A stretch of 64,000 nt of DNA from Candidatus Zixiibacteriota bacterium (lineage in GTDB: Bacteria > Zixibacteria > MSB-5A5 > GN15 > FEB-12). Positions 1 to 8,553 of the stretch are shown here, in pieces. Under the pieces are notes generated by a model that worked only from the letters and a program-made list of their open reading frames with translations, was not told the DNA's origin and searched no databases. A program made the translations under genes and the position numbers. Position 1 is the stretch's first letter, and the number at the start of each line of letters is the position of its first letter. Location of the stretch: contig DAOSXA010000003.1 of the NCBI GenBank assembly GCA_035380245.1, forward strand, positions 372,001 to 436,000. Direction: 5' to 3'.

Positions 1-1463
1 ATTCCAACACGAACGAAACCGGATTGAACTTCGGCGAGGTTTCCACGATTTCAGTCTGGGACATCTCCGATTCCGACTCACTGATGTATGCCGATCTGGA
101 TATTACGTATTCGCGTCCGTGGGAATTGTTCTCGGGAAGCGATGCTTTCAGCTTCGATGACTCCGGTCCGAACGGCAACGGCAACGGTTATCTTGAGCCG
201 GGCGAGACGATCCGATTCTACGGTAGCTTCATCAATGAGATGCGGGTTACTTATAATGCTCGCCTCTCAGCCAGTACTAATCGTCCAGAGGTTAATTTCG
301 TAACCGATGAGGTCCAGCTTGCATCGGTCTTCAACGGCTTCGAAGCCTCGAATCTGGATGCCATTGAATTTACTCTGGCTTCATCTTTCGTACCGGTTAT
401 CGATTCATTCTACCTGACTATTACCTCCGATTCGTTGTCGGACACTCCCGGATCGAACGAATTTTCCAAAACCCTGGCGGTTGAGTTCAGTCTTGGCTTA
501 CCGCAGATATTGATTGTCGATGACGACCGTGGTGATGATTACGATGAGCGTTACTCCGATATCGTTCACGACCGCTGTATACCTTATGAGGTGTGGCATA
601 AGGATGATGCCGGATCGCCCACCGGCAGTGATCTGATCGGCTATCCGATGGTTTTCTGGCACACCGGAGATTCAACTATCGGGGCTCTCAATGCTACGGA
701 TGTTCAGGCGATGACGGATTATTTGAATAGCAACGGGAACCTGTTCCTGTCGTCGATTTCCGGCGCTGCCGATATCGAGAGTATAGATGCTGATTTTCTC
801 AACGACTACCTTGGAATCCAGCGAGATACGGCTTATATGACACCAGCTTTCGCCGGTGTCAGCGGCAATACGGTCGGCGATGGTATGAAGTTTATGTATG
901 AGTCCGGACTTCCCTCCTACGGTGCGGTGCAGTTCGTAACGCCGGTAAACGGTGGTGAGGCGGCTTTTAACAGTTATCTGCCGCCGGTGCATACCTGTGG
1001 TGTTTCCCGTCTCGGGTCCTATAATACGGTTTTCCTGGGTTTCCCGATGGAGTATATCAATGACAACCGCTCCGGTTACAATACCTGCGACGATTTAATT
1101 GGTCGTGTCCTGGAATTCTTCGGCGGTATTCCTACCGATATTGAAGACGAAAACCGAACGGTTGCCCTTCCGGGAAGTTTCAGTCTCAGTCAGAATTATC
1201 CTAATCCGTTCAATCCTGTCACGACTATCGCCTATACCATTCGCCCGACCGGCGGTACTGCCCCGGTGGTGGATCTGTCGGTTTATAATATGTTGGGGCA
1301 GAAGGTTACGACGCTGGTGAACGGTCGTCAGATACCCGGACATTATGAGGTTGTCTGGGATGGAACAACTGAGGCCGGAGCTCCGGTTGCGACAGGAGTT
1401 TATTTCTATCGTTTGACTCACGGCGACAATACTGAAACCAGGAAGATGGTTCTGCTCAAATAA
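1..1463 (+). CDS. C-terminal part of a large secreted protein with FlgD/T9SS-type sorting domain (5' truncated)
   Basis: The frame is open from the first complete codon at position 3, so the gene begins before the window; the TTG at 24 is not a convincing start. The visible 487 residues contain beta-rich domains. A Rossmann-like alpha/beta segment follows (from ILIVDDDRGDD, about residue 165 of the fragment), of the kind found downstream of peptidase domains in large surface proteins. The last ~95 residues are a FlgD-Ig-like/type IX-like sorting domain: NYPNPFNPVT, then VYNMLGQKV, GVYFYRL and a terminal KMVLLK. The protein is probably exported and attached to or released from the outer membrane. 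The catalytic part, if any, lies upstream, so function cannot be given. A C-terminal domain of this type is well known from FCB-group bacteria. Confidence 0.85.
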   Translation, partial: SNTNETGLNFGEVSTISVWDISDSDSLMYADLDITYSRPWELFSGSDAFSFDDSGPNGNGNGYLEPGETIRFYGSFINEMRVTYNARLSASTNRPEVNFVTDEVQLASVFNGFEASNLDAIEFTLASSFVPVIDSFYLTITSDSLSDTPGSNEFSKTLAVEFSLGLPQILIVDDDRGDDYDERYSDIVHDRCIPYEVWHKDDAGSPTGSDLIGYPMVFWHTGDSTIGALNATDVQAMTDYLNSNGNLFLSSISGAADIESIDADFLNDYLGIQRDTAYMTPAFAGVSGNTVGDGMKFMYESGLPSYGAVQFVTPVNGGEAAFNSYLPPVHTCGVSRLGSYNTVFLGFPMEYINDNRSGYNTCDDLIGRVLEFFGGIPTDIEDENRTVALPGSFSLSQNYPNPFNPVTTIAYTIRPTGGTAPVVDLSVYNMLGQKVTTLVNGRQIPGHYEVVWDGTTEAGAPVATGVYFYRLTHGDNTETRKMVLLK

Positions 1464-1493
1464 CGAACAGAAATACATTGTCCGATACAGCGA

Positions 1494-1556
1494 ATAGCCA
1501 CCGCTTAACGGTGGCTATATGCTTGTAGGGAAGGAGGTTGAGGGGCTCTTTTTTTT
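1494..1556 (+). terminator. Probable transcription terminator after the sorting-domain protein
   Basis: There is a perfect 10-bp hairpin (arms 1494-1503 and 1509-1518, loop CTTAA). About 30 bases later a short GAG/CTC stem runs directly into eight or more T residues (1549-1556). The long hairpin itself has no T-run, so the termination point is more likely at the T tract. Confidence 0.5.
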
Positions 1557-1578
1557 GTGAAAAACATCACTAATCTTC

Positions 1579-1606
1579 TTGACAGTTCCGATGATACATA
1601 TATAAT
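1579..1606 (+). promoter_or_regulatory. Sigma70-type promoter of the fur-feo operon
   Basis: A perfect -35 box TTGACA (1579-1584) and a perfect -10 box TATAAT (1601-1606) are separated by 16 bases. The predicted transcription start near 1613 leaves a leader of about 34 bases before the ATG of fur at 1647. The Fur-box-like dyad at 1607-1627 lies over the predicted start site. Confidence 0.8.
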
Positions 1607-1627
1607 TGAAATTGATATTCGTTTTCA
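1607..1627 (+). promoter_or_regulatory. Fur-box-like operator overlapping the fur-feo transcription start
   Basis: This 21-bp imperfect inverted repeat starts TGAAATTGAT and ends GTTTTCA. Its outer arms TGAAA/TTTCA are perfect, and it resembles the AT-rich GATAATGATAATC-type Fur consensus. It starts one base after the -10 box, a position where a bound repressor would block transcription. Its place directly ahead of fur itself suggests iron-dependent autoregulation of the whole operon. This is inference from sequence and position. Confidence 0.65.
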
Positions 1628-1646
1628 TTTAGATGAAAGCGTATAA

Positions 1647-2102
1647 ATGAATATGAGAGAGTTGTTAAGAACAAAAGGATTCAAGGTCACGCCGCAACGC
1701 GAGTTGATCTTAAGGTCGTTTCTGGAGTTGGGTGAGCACGTTTCGGTCGATGAGTTGTACCGCAAAGTAGCCGAAAGGGACAGTTCGATCGGTTACAGCA
1801 CGGTTTGGCGCAATCTCAAGATGATCTGTGAAGTTGGCCTGGCGGAAGAGGTCAATATCGGCGATGGAGTTACACGTTATGACCGGGTTACCGATGCCCC
1901 GCACGGGCATCTCTATTGCCGTGAGTGTAAGGAATTCATCGAATTCAATGCTGAACATGTGATTGGTGATCTCAACCGACTGATTCGCCGTAAGGGTTTC
2001 GTAGCCGAAGGTTATAAGATTGAAGTGCAAGGGCTTTGCCGGAAATGCGCGGCTAAACGATCATCTGCTGAAGCTCGTAAGGGCGCCGGAAAGAAACACT
2101 GA
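1647..2102 (+). CDS. fur: Fur-family metal-responsive transcriptional repressor
   Basis: This 151-residue protein has the normal Fur length. The N-terminal winged helix (about residues 1-80) holds the family signature: GFKVTPQRELIL, then a helix-turn-helix and SIGYSTVWRNLKMI, which corresponds to the conserved ATVYR-NL recognition helix. The C-terminal dimerization/metal domain has HGHLYCREC (about residues 88-96) and CRKC (about 131-134), the two CxxC pairs of the structural zinc site. A basic tail follows. It is first in an operon with feoA and feoB, 43 bases upstream of feoA, behind a perfect promoter with a Fur-like operator. Ferrous iron is therefore the most likely co-repressor. A zinc- or peroxide-sensing role (Zur, PerR) is less likely given this context. 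Confidence 0.9.
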   Translation: MNMRELLRTKGFKVTPQRELILRSFLELGEHVSVDELYRKVAERDSSIGYSTVWRNLKMICEVGLAEEVNIGDGVTRYDRVTDAPHGHLYCRECKEFIEFNAEHVIGDLNRLIRRKGFVAEGYKIEVQGLCRKCAAKRSSAEARKGAGKKH

Positions 2103-2145
2103 ACTCGGGAACTTGCAGGCGTGAACGCTGTTATTGTGGACTGAT

Positions 2146-2376
2146 ATGACGAACTTAGACAAAATGACACCGGGCCAGAAGGGGAGAGTACTGGGTTTTA
2201 CCGTAGATAACCCGATAGCCCGCCGTTTGATAGAGCTGGGACTGGTTCCCGGCCGTTCGGTTTTATACCTGCGTCACGCTCCGTTACGTGACCCGCTGGA
2301 GTTTCAAATAGGGGATTCATTCCTTTCTCTGCGTAGAGCGGAGGCATCGTTGGTTAATATCGAAATCGAGGACTGA
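2146..2376 (+). CDS. feoA: FeoA, ferrous iron transport accessory protein
   Basis: This small SH3-like protein of 76 residues contains the FeoA pattern: PGQKGRVLGF, then ARRLIELGLVPGRSV, a hydrophobic/charged strand region with LRDPLEFQIGDSFLSLRRAEA and a final VNIEIE. FeoA is a cytoplasmic partner thought to modulate FeoB. The ATG at 2146 gives a normal FeoA start; a TTG at 2134 would add only four residues. No strong Shine-Dalgarno is visible before it, so it may depend on translation of fur upstream. It lies between fur and feoB, eight bases before feoB. Confidence 0.88.
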   Translation: MTNLDKMTPGQKGRVLGFTVDNPIARRLIELGLVPGRSVLYLRHAPLRDPLEFQIGDSFLSLRRAEASLVNIEIED

Positions 2377-2384
2377 TTCCACCG

Positions 2385-4817
2385 GTGTCGATGCTTCAGG
2401 CCCATTCGGCCGTAAAGGCCACCCATACGATTGCCATCTGCGGCAATCCCAACAGTGGTAAGACAACCATTTTCAACGCCATAACCGGCCTCAGTCAGAA
2501 GGTCGGTAATTATCCCGGGGTAACCGTCGACAAAGTCAGCGGGATGTTTTCATTGGGGAAAGATGATCCCCGCCGGTTCGAGTTAGTCGATATCCCCGGC
2601 ACATACTCACTCGCAGCTTTTTCACCTGATGAATATATCGCCGTTGCAGCTCTTTGCGGCAGTGTTAAGGATGTTCCTGAGCCGGATGCGCTCATTTGTG
2701 TCGTTGATGCCACCAATCTCGAACGTGGTCTGTATTTCGTTCTCCAGACGCTCCAGATCGGGCGGCCGGTGGTGATGGCTCTGAACATGATCGACCTGGC
2801 GCGTAAGCGCGGTCTTAAAATTGATTTCGAAAAGCTCTCCGCTGAGTTGGGCGGGATGCCGGTTGTGCCGGTGATCGGCACTAAAAGTGAGGGAATCGCC
2901 GAGCTGAAGAAGGTCGCGGTTGAGTTGACCGAAAAGGGCCGCCATAAGCCCGACCGTTGTTTCGATGAAACCACCGAGGGAGTTCTCGATGAGTTGGACA
3001 GCATCGGCCACCATTCATCTCCCAACCGGGCAGAGTTGATAAGGGTATTGTTCGATGAAGGTGGTCCCGCTGAAAAACATTTCCTGGACGATGTAAAAGC
3101 CGCCGATGGAGACAACGCGGTCGCTCTCGATCGGCTTCGGGCCGGCCGGCTGCGTATCAAGGAAAAATACGGCGCACTGCACGTAGCGGAGTCTCAAAAG
3201 CTGACGGGACAAGCCTCGGCGATATACCATGCCGCCGTTACCAGTCTGGCGGTCAGGCGTAAAACTCGCTCGGAGCTCCTGGATAAATTCCTGCTCAATC
3301 CGTTTTTCGGACCGATCTTTCTTTTAATCATGATGAGTCTCGTGTTTCAATCGATTTTTACCTGGGCGGAGCCGTTCATGGATTTGATCGATTCAGGTTT
3401 CGGCATCCTGGCGGGACTGGTTGAAAACCACATGGCCGACGGACCGTTGCGTTCGCTTCTGACCGACGGAGTGATCGGCGGCGTTGGATCGGTGCTGGTC
3501 TTTTTGCCCCAGATCATCATCCTGTTTTTGTTTATCGCTCTCCTTGAAGATTCCGGTTATATGTCGCGTGCGGCGTTTCTGGTGGATCGAATGTTCCGCT
3601 GGTGCGGTCTGTCGGGTAAATCGTTTATTCCGATGCTGTCATCTTTCGCATGTTCGGTGCCGGGTATTATGGCCACACGTACTATTGAAGACCGCAAGTT
3701 GCGTTTTATCACGATTATGGTGGCTCCGCTCATGCCGTGTTCGGCGCGTCTGCCGGTTTATGCCATCATGATAGCGGCGTTCGTTCCGGCCAGGACTTAC
3801 CTGGGGATAATCAAACTTCAGGGACTGGTGCTGACGGCTTTGTATATGCTGGGAATCGTGGTGGCCGTGCTGGTTTCGTTCATTATGCAGAAGGTGCTGT
3901 TCAAAGCCGAGCGGGGGACGTTTATCATGGAGATGCCCTCGTACAAGCTCCCGACCTTTCGTTCGGTTTTCATTCGGGTGGTCAATCGCTCCAAATCGTT
4001 CGTAGCCCGTGCGGGCACGGTGATTTTCGCCATTACGATCCTCATCTGGGCGCTCAGTTATTATCCGCGACCGAAAGAACAGCTTGCGGAATTCGCCGAA
4101 AAAGAGGCGGTTGTCAATGAAGACATGATGGCCGAACAGACGAATATGGAAGAACGAGTTTACGGTCTTACGGCAGGTTTGTCCGATCCGGCTCGGGAAC
4201 AGCTACAAATGCTTTCGGAGCAGGTGCAATCGGCGGAGAATATCGATGAACTCAATACCATGTCACGCGAGGCAACACCTGACCTGGATCCGGCTGTAGT
4301 TGACCTTGTCGTTCAGCAACGACGATCCTTATTGGAGCACCAGGCACGTTTGACGCGGCTTTCCAACGAGCAGTCCGGGGAGTTACTTAGGAACTCGTAT
4401 TTCGGCCGTATCGGGCGCACAGTTGAACCGGCGTTCCGGCCTCTCGGCTGGGACTGGCGTATTACTATGGCGGTGCTGGCTTCGTTCCCGGCGCGGGAAG
4501 TGATTATCGCTACTCTCGGGACAATTTATAATCTGGGAACGGATGTCGACGAAGAATCGGTGACGCTGGTCGACAAAATGCGTCAGGCGACCTGGGAAGA
4601 GGGAGAATGGCGAGGGGCCCGGGTTTTTACCGTGCCGGTAGCCCTGTCGATTATGGTATTTTTTGCGCTCTGCTGTCAATGCGGAGCAACGGTGGTAACG
4701 GTCCGTCAGGAAACACGAAGCTGGATGTATGCAGCCGGATTGTTTCTTTATATGACGGTGCTGGCCTATGTGCTGGCTTTTTGTACTTTTCAAATCGCTT
4801 CATTATTGAGGTTATGA
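2385..4817 (+). CDS. feoB: FeoB, GTP-gated ferrous iron permease
   Basis: FeoB imports Fe2+ through the inner membrane. The 810-residue protein has an N-terminal G domain with G1 GNPNSGKTT (about residues 20-28), the switch PGVTVD, G3 DIPGTYS and G4 NMID. The FeoB helical spacer follows, then the polytopic core. The core carries two Gate motifs, with CSVPGIMATR in the first half and CQCGATVV near the end, each holding the Cys characteristic of the family. Between the two halves (about residues 570-665) there is an extra, charged, helical insertion not typical of the E. coli protein. The GTG at 2385 fits the GAGGA at 2368-2372 better than the in-frame ATG at 2391. A stop/start spacing of one base links it to the small Cys-rich gene. 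Confidence 0.95.
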   Translation: MSMLQAHSAVKATHTIAICGNPNSGKTTIFNAITGLSQKVGNYPGVTVDKVSGMFSLGKDDPRRFELVDIPGTYSLAAFSPDEYIAVAALCGSVKDVPEPDALICVVDATNLERGLYFVLQTLQIGRPVVMALNMIDLARKRGLKIDFEKLSAELGGMPVVPVIGTKSEGIAELKKVAVELTEKGRHKPDRCFDETTEGVLDELDSIGHHSSPNRAELIRVLFDEGGPAEKHFLDDVKAADGDNAVALDRLRAGRLRIKEKYGALHVAESQKLTGQASAIYHAAVTSLAVRRKTRSELLDKFLLNPFFGPIFLLIMMSLVFQSIFTWAEPFMDLIDSGFGILAGLVENHMADGPLRSLLTDGVIGGVGSVLVFLPQIIILFLFIALLEDSGYMSRAAFLVDRMFRWCGLSGKSFIPMLSSFACSVPGIMATRTIEDRKLRFITIMVAPLMPCSARLPVYAIMIAAFVPARTYLGIIKLQGLVLTALYMLGIVVAVLVSFIMQKVLFKAERGTFIMEMPSYKLPTFRSVFIRVVNRSKSFVARAGTVIFAITILIWALSYYPRPKEQLAEFAEKEAVVNEDMMAEQTNMEERVYGLTAGLSDPAREQLQMLSEQVQSAENIDELNTMSREATPDLDPAVVDLVVQQRRSLLEHQARLTRLSNEQSGELLRNSYFGRIGRTVEPAFRPLGWDWRITMAVLASFPAREVIIATLGTIYNLGTDVDEESVTLVDKMRQATWEEGEWRGARVFTVPVALSIMVFFALCCQCGATVVTVRQETRSWMYAAGLFLYMTVLAYVLAFCTFQIASLLRL

Positions 4818-4818
4818 C

Positions 4819-4971
4819 ATGGATTTCTCCTGGCAGGATATCGGGATAATTATCGCGATTCTGGCAGCCATGACCTATCTGTCTATCTTCTGGATTCGCA
4901 ACAAGCGTAAGGAATCCGGCTGTTCCAACTGCGATTGTGCAAAGCGTCGCCCCGATCATATCCCGCGTTAA
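4819..4971 (+). CDS. FeoB-associated Cys-rich small membrane protein
   Basis: This 50-residue ORF begins one base after the feoB stop. It has a short polar start, one transmembrane helix (about residues 8-26, GIIIAILAAMTYLSIFWI), a basic stop-transfer stretch (RNKRK) and a Cys cluster C-SNC-DC (about residues 35-40), ending in DHIPR. This is the layout of the small FeoB-associated Cys-rich membrane proteins that follow feoB in many bacteria. The Cys cluster presumably faces the cytoplasm and could bind or hand over iron. Its role has not been shown here. Confidence 0.8.
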   Translation: MDFSWQDIGIIIAILAAMTYLSIFWIRNKRKESGCSNCDCAKRRPDHIPR

Positions 4972-5028
4972 GCGGTTAACCGGATTGACTCTGACCGGGC
5001 CGAGGGATATATTGCTCCCAAACGGTGA

Positions 5029-5838
5029 ATGAATATGTTCCAATACGGCCCGATAATGCTCGGACAGTATCGTCCGCTCGATTCTTATCTGCATCGCCTC
5101 GATGCACGCAGTAAAATCATTCCTATCACCCTAGTTTTGATTCTGTCCCTGTTTGCCGATTCCATTCTGTTTTATCTGATCATTCTGGCTGCGCTGATAC
5201 TGGCGTTGTTGTTGTCCGGTGTGCGGCCTTCGGTCCTGGCGGCGAACCTGCGGGCGGTGCTTATCCTGGTGGTGATCACGGCTCTGTACCATCTCCTTTT
5301 CTCCTCCCGCGACAGTGCCGTTATATTCCAGTTTCACTGGATCAGGATAACCGAAGGAGCGGTCCAATCCGCGGCGTTTTTCTCGGCTCGTTTGGTGTTG
5401 TTCATATCGGTTGCGTTCCTTGTGACCTTGACCAACTCACCGTCCGATTTAGCCGAAGCATTCGTTAAGTTGCTTCGTCCCCTGAGCTGGATCAAAGTGC
5501 CTATACAAGACCTGGCGATGATCGTATTCATTGCCATTCGCTTTATCCCGATTCTCTATGAAGAATTCAAGGCGATCCGTAACGCTCAGATAATGCGAGG
5601 TGTGGATTTCGGCGGGTCGCTTATTTCGCGCATGCGGAAGTCGATTGTGATTGTCATCCCGGTATTCGTATCGGCGCTGCAAAGGGCCGATGATCTCGCT
5701 CTGGCGATCGAGTCCCGCGGCTATCGGGCCAGTCCCAAACGCACGATGTATAGCCGTTCCCGATTTGGCTTGCAGGAGTGGCTTTTCGCAACCGGAACTT
5801 CGATATTGATCGTTCTTTTATTCAGGATACTGCCGTGA
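5029..5838 (+). CDS. ecfT: Energy-coupling factor transporter transmembrane protein (EcfT/CbiQ family)
   Basis: This is a 269-residue membrane protein. The N-terminus carries the family hallmark LDARSKI (residues 24-30). Four to six transmembrane helices follow (IPITLVLILSLFA, IILAALILALLL, AVLILVVITALYHLLF, LVLFISVAFLVTL). The cytoplasmic coupling region contains two motifs, AQIMRG (about residue 186) and ALAIESRGY (about 226), which in EcfT contact the ATPases. A C-terminal helix ends the protein. EcfT scaffolds import of vitamins or metal ions with an S component and EcfA ATPases, but none of these is visible in the window. It follows the feo genes by 57 bases, and its stop overlaps the truA start, so it sits at the head of the housekeeping run. 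Confidence 0.88.
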   Translation: MNMFQYGPIMLGQYRPLDSYLHRLDARSKIIPITLVLILSLFADSILFYLIILAALILALLLSGVRPSVLAANLRAVLILVVITALYHLLFSSRDSAVIFQFHWIRITEGAVQSAAFFSARLVLFISVAFLVTLTNSPSDLAEAFVKLLRPLSWIKVPIQDLAMIVFIAIRFIPILYEEFKAIRNAQIMRGVDFGGSLISRMRKSIVIVIPVFVSALQRADDLALAIESRGYRASPKRTMYSRSRFGLQEWLFATGTSILIVLLFRILP

Positions 5839-6596
5839 ATCCATCCGAACGCAATATCAGGATTATTGTCAATTACGACGGCACCGCCTTCGCCGGTTGG
5901 CAGTATCAGCCGGACCAGCGTACCGTCCAGGGAGAGCTGTGCCGGGCGATTAAACGCGTAACCGGTAACGATGTAAACCTGCTGGCGGCCGGTCGAACCG
6001 ATGCCGGCGTACACGCTCTCGGGCAGGTAGCCAATTTCCGAATCGAACACAGCCTCCCGGCCGAACGTTTCGAACCGGCTGTTAACAGCTATCTCGATGA
6101 TGATATCAGGGTGCTGGAATCGACTGAGGTTTCACTCGATTTTCACGCACGTTTTGATGCTAAGGAAAAGCGGTATCGCTATCTGATCGGGCGCAGGCAA
6201 TCGGCGGTATTCCGCAACCAGCGCTGGTTTATGTCCGATCCGGTGGATTTTGACAGGCTTCAGCAGGCCGCCGGACTGGTGTCGGGAGAACATGATTTCA
6301 GCGCTTTTTGCGTTACCGGTTCGCTCAAGGAGGACAACCACTGCCGAATAAGGTTCTCTCGCTGGTTTCGGTACGGAGACCTGTTGATCTACGAAATTCG
6401 GGGTAACCGCTTCCTGCACCACATGGTCCGATCGCTGGTGGGGGGGATGGTCAACCTGGCCGAGATCGACCAAGACAACAACAGGGATAACTTGACTATT
6501 GAGAGGTTTGCCGATATTATTACTTCTCCTGAAAACGAAAGAAATGTGTTTACTGCTCCTGCCCGAGGTCTTTATCTAGTCTCGGTCAGATATTGA
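5835..6596 (+). CDS. truA: tRNA pseudouridine(38-40) synthase TruA
   Basis: TruA converts uridines 38-40 of the tRNA anticodon arm to pseudouridine. With the GTG at 5835, which overlaps the ecfT stop codon (GTGA), the protein is 253 residues, typical for TruA. It starts MNPSERNIRIIVNYDGTAFAGWQ. The catalytic Asp is in AGRTDAGVHA. Other conserved segments are QVANFR, YRYLIG, FSAFCV, YEIRGNRFLHHMVRSLVG and the C-terminal TAPARGLYLVSVRY. A longer reading from 5778 would run into ecfT and is not needed. Confidence 0.95.
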   Translation: MNPSERNIRIIVNYDGTAFAGWQYQPDQRTVQGELCRAIKRVTGNDVNLLAAGRTDAGVHALGQVANFRIEHSLPAERFEPAVNSYLDDDIRVLESTEVSLDFHARFDAKEKRYRYLIGRRQSAVFRNQRWFMSDPVDFDRLQQAAGLVSGEHDFSAFCVTGSLKEDNHCRIRFSRWFRYGDLLIYEIRGNRFLHHMVRSLVGGMVNLAEIDQDNNRDNLTIERFADIITSPENERNVFTAPARGLYLVSVRY

Positions 6597-6610
6597 GAAA
6601 GGATTGAAGA

Positions 6611-7258
6611 GTGAAATTCTTCATCGATACAGCTAATCTGGACGAGATTAAATCCGCCGCCGAAATGGGTATCCTCGACGGCGTGACCACCAATCCGTCC
6701 CTGGCGGCCAAAGAATCGCTGCCGTACCGGGAACTCCTGGTAGAAATCTGCAAGATCGTCTCGGGACCGGTTTCGGCCGAGGTTCTCGCTACCGACCACA
6801 AGAAGATGGTTAAGGAAGCGCACGACCTGGTTAAGATCGCCGATAATATCGTCGTCAAGATCCCGACCATTCTCGAAGGCCTCAAGGCGATTAAGACACT
6901 CACCGAAGATGGTATCAAGACCAACGCCACCCTGGTATTTTCACCCTCGCAGGCACTGATGGTAGCCAAAGCCGGAGCGGCCTATGTCTCGCCGTTCGTC
7001 GGACGGCTGGATGATATTGCCTCAGACGGCATGGATTTGATTAGCCGGATTATCACGATCTATCGTAACTATGATTATGAGACGGAAGTGCTGGTGGCCT
7101 CGACGCGTCATCCCATGCACCTGGTCGAGTCGGCCATGATGGGCGCCGATGTGATTACGCTGCCGTACAACGTGATTACCAAGCTGCTCAAGCACCCGTT
7201 GACCGATATCGGACTGGAGAAGTTCCTGGCCGATTATAAAAAGGCACCTAAGAAGTAA
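6611..7258 (+). CDS. Fructose-6-phosphate aldolase/transaldolase-like protein (TalC/MipB type)
   Basis: A compact (beta/alpha)8 protein of 215 residues, the short length of the TalC/FSA group rather than long transaldolases. Conserved segments are MKFFIDTANLDEIK, GVTTNPSL, NIVVKIP (with the Schiff-base Lys), NATLVFSPSQAL and SPFVGRLDDIA. It either moves a dihydroxyacetone unit in the pentose-phosphate pathway or cleaves fructose-6-phosphate; sequence alone does not decide. The GTG at 6611 is well placed, 14 bases after truA, with AAAGGA at 6598-6603. The stop overlaps the purB start by one base (TAATG). Confidence 0.92.
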   Translation: MKFFIDTANLDEIKSAAEMGILDGVTTNPSLAAKESLPYRELLVEICKIVSGPVSAEVLATDHKKMVKEAHDLVKIADNIVVKIPTILEGLKAIKTLTEDGIKTNATLVFSPSQALMVAKAGAAYVSPFVGRLDDIASDGMDLISRIITIYRNYDYETEVLVASTRHPMHLVESAMMGADVITLPYNVITKLLKHPLTDIGLEKFLADYKKAPKK

Positions 7259-8553
7259 TGATCGAGCGCTATACCCTGCCGGAGATGGGAGCGCTCTGGA
7301 CGGATGAGAATAAGTTCCGCACATGGCTCAAGGTTGAGATTGAAGCGGCCCGAGCCATGGCTCGGTACAAGATCATTCCGGCCAAAGCGTTTAAGGTAAT
7401 CGAGAAGAAAGCTGATTTCCGTGTCGATCGTATTAACGAGATCGAAGCGGAAGTCAATCACGATGTCATCGCATTCCTGACCTCGGTAGCCGAATTTGTC
7501 GGCGAGGAGGCCAAGTATCTGCATTTCGGGATGACTTCATCGGATATGCTCGATACCGCCCTTTCGTACAACATCAAGCAAGCGACGGCCCTGATCGATA
7601 AAAAAGTGGTCACCGCGCTGAAGAAAATCAAAGCGCTGGCCATGAAGTACCGTAAGACTCCCTGTATGGGGCGGACGCACGGCGTTTTGGCCGAGCCGAC
7701 CACAGCCGGGCTCAAATTCGCCATGTGGTATACCGAATTGACTCGCCGCTACCAGACATTTAAGGCTGCCGCCGAAGGTGTCGCGGTGGGGAAGATTTCC
7801 GGCGCGGTGGGGAATTTCGCCAATCTCGATCCTAAAATCGAAGCGGCAGTTTGTCGTCGCATGGGGCTGAAACCGGCTGAGGTCTCCACGCAGGTGGTGC
7901 AGCGTGATCGTCATGCCGAGTTGTTGACCTCGATGGCCCTGATGGGTTCATCGATAGAAAAATTCGCCACGGAGATTCGTTCGTTGCAACGGACCGAAAT
8001 CGGCGAAATGGCCGAGGGTTTCACTAAAGGGCAAAAGGGCTCTTCGGCTATGCCGCACAAGAAGAATCCGATTACGGCCGAACGCCTGACCGGCATCGCC
8101 CGGCTACTGCGCGGCTATGCCCTTTCGGCGATGGAGAATATCCCTCTCTGGGGAGAACGCGACATCGCTCACTCATCGGTCGAGCGGGTGATTATTCCCG
8201 ATTCGCTGATTATCCTGGACTACGGTCTGGAGAAATTCATCGGATTGTTGAACGGTCTGGTGGTCAATGAAAAACGAATGATGGAGAATGTTTTCTATCG
8301 CGGTGGACTAGTTTTTTCGCAGCGTCTGTTGTTGAAATTGACCGGTCCCGTGGGGTCGCGCGATAAAGCCTATCGCATGGTGCAGCGCAATGCCATGGAA
8401 GCCGCCGACGGTAAAGGCTCGTTCCGTGAACTGGTGTTGAACGATCGCGATATCAGGGCGTATTTGAACGAGGCTGAAATCGATGCCTCGTTCGATTTGG
8501 CTTATTACACGAAAAACGTGGATAAGATATTCAAGAGAGTATTCGGTAAATGA
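7258..8553 (+). CDS. purB: Adenylosuccinate lyase
   Basis: PurB cleaves SAICAR to AICAR, and adenylosuccinate to AMP, in purine synthesis. The 431-residue protein belongs to the fumarase/aspartase superfamily. The N-terminus MIERYTLPEMGALWTDENK is typical of the bacterial purB subgroup. The three conserved regions are visible: FGMTSSDMLDTA, GRTHGVLAEPTT, and the superfamily signature GSSAMPHKKNP with its mobile catalytic loop. WGERDIAHSSVER also matches PurB. It overlaps its neighbours at both ends (TAATG with the gene before, ATGA with psd), so translation is probably coupled. Confidence 0.96.
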   Translation: MIERYTLPEMGALWTDENKFRTWLKVEIEAARAMARYKIIPAKAFKVIEKKADFRVDRINEIEAEVNHDVIAFLTSVAEFVGEEAKYLHFGMTSSDMLDTALSYNIKQATALIDKKVVTALKKIKALAMKYRKTPCMGRTHGVLAEPTTAGLKFAMWYTELTRRYQTFKAAAEGVAVGKISGAVGNFANLDPKIEAAVCRRMGLKPAEVSTQVVQRDRHAELLTSMALMGSSIEKFATEIRSLQRTEIGEMAEGFTKGQKGSSAMPHKKNPITAERLTGIARLLRGYALSAMENIPLWGERDIAHSSVERVIIPDSLIILDYGLEKFIGLLNGLVVNEKRMMENVFYRGGLVFSQRLLLKLTGPVGSRDKAYRMVQRNAMEAADGKGSFRELVLNDRDIRAYLNEAEIDASFDLAYYTKNVDKIFKRVFGK

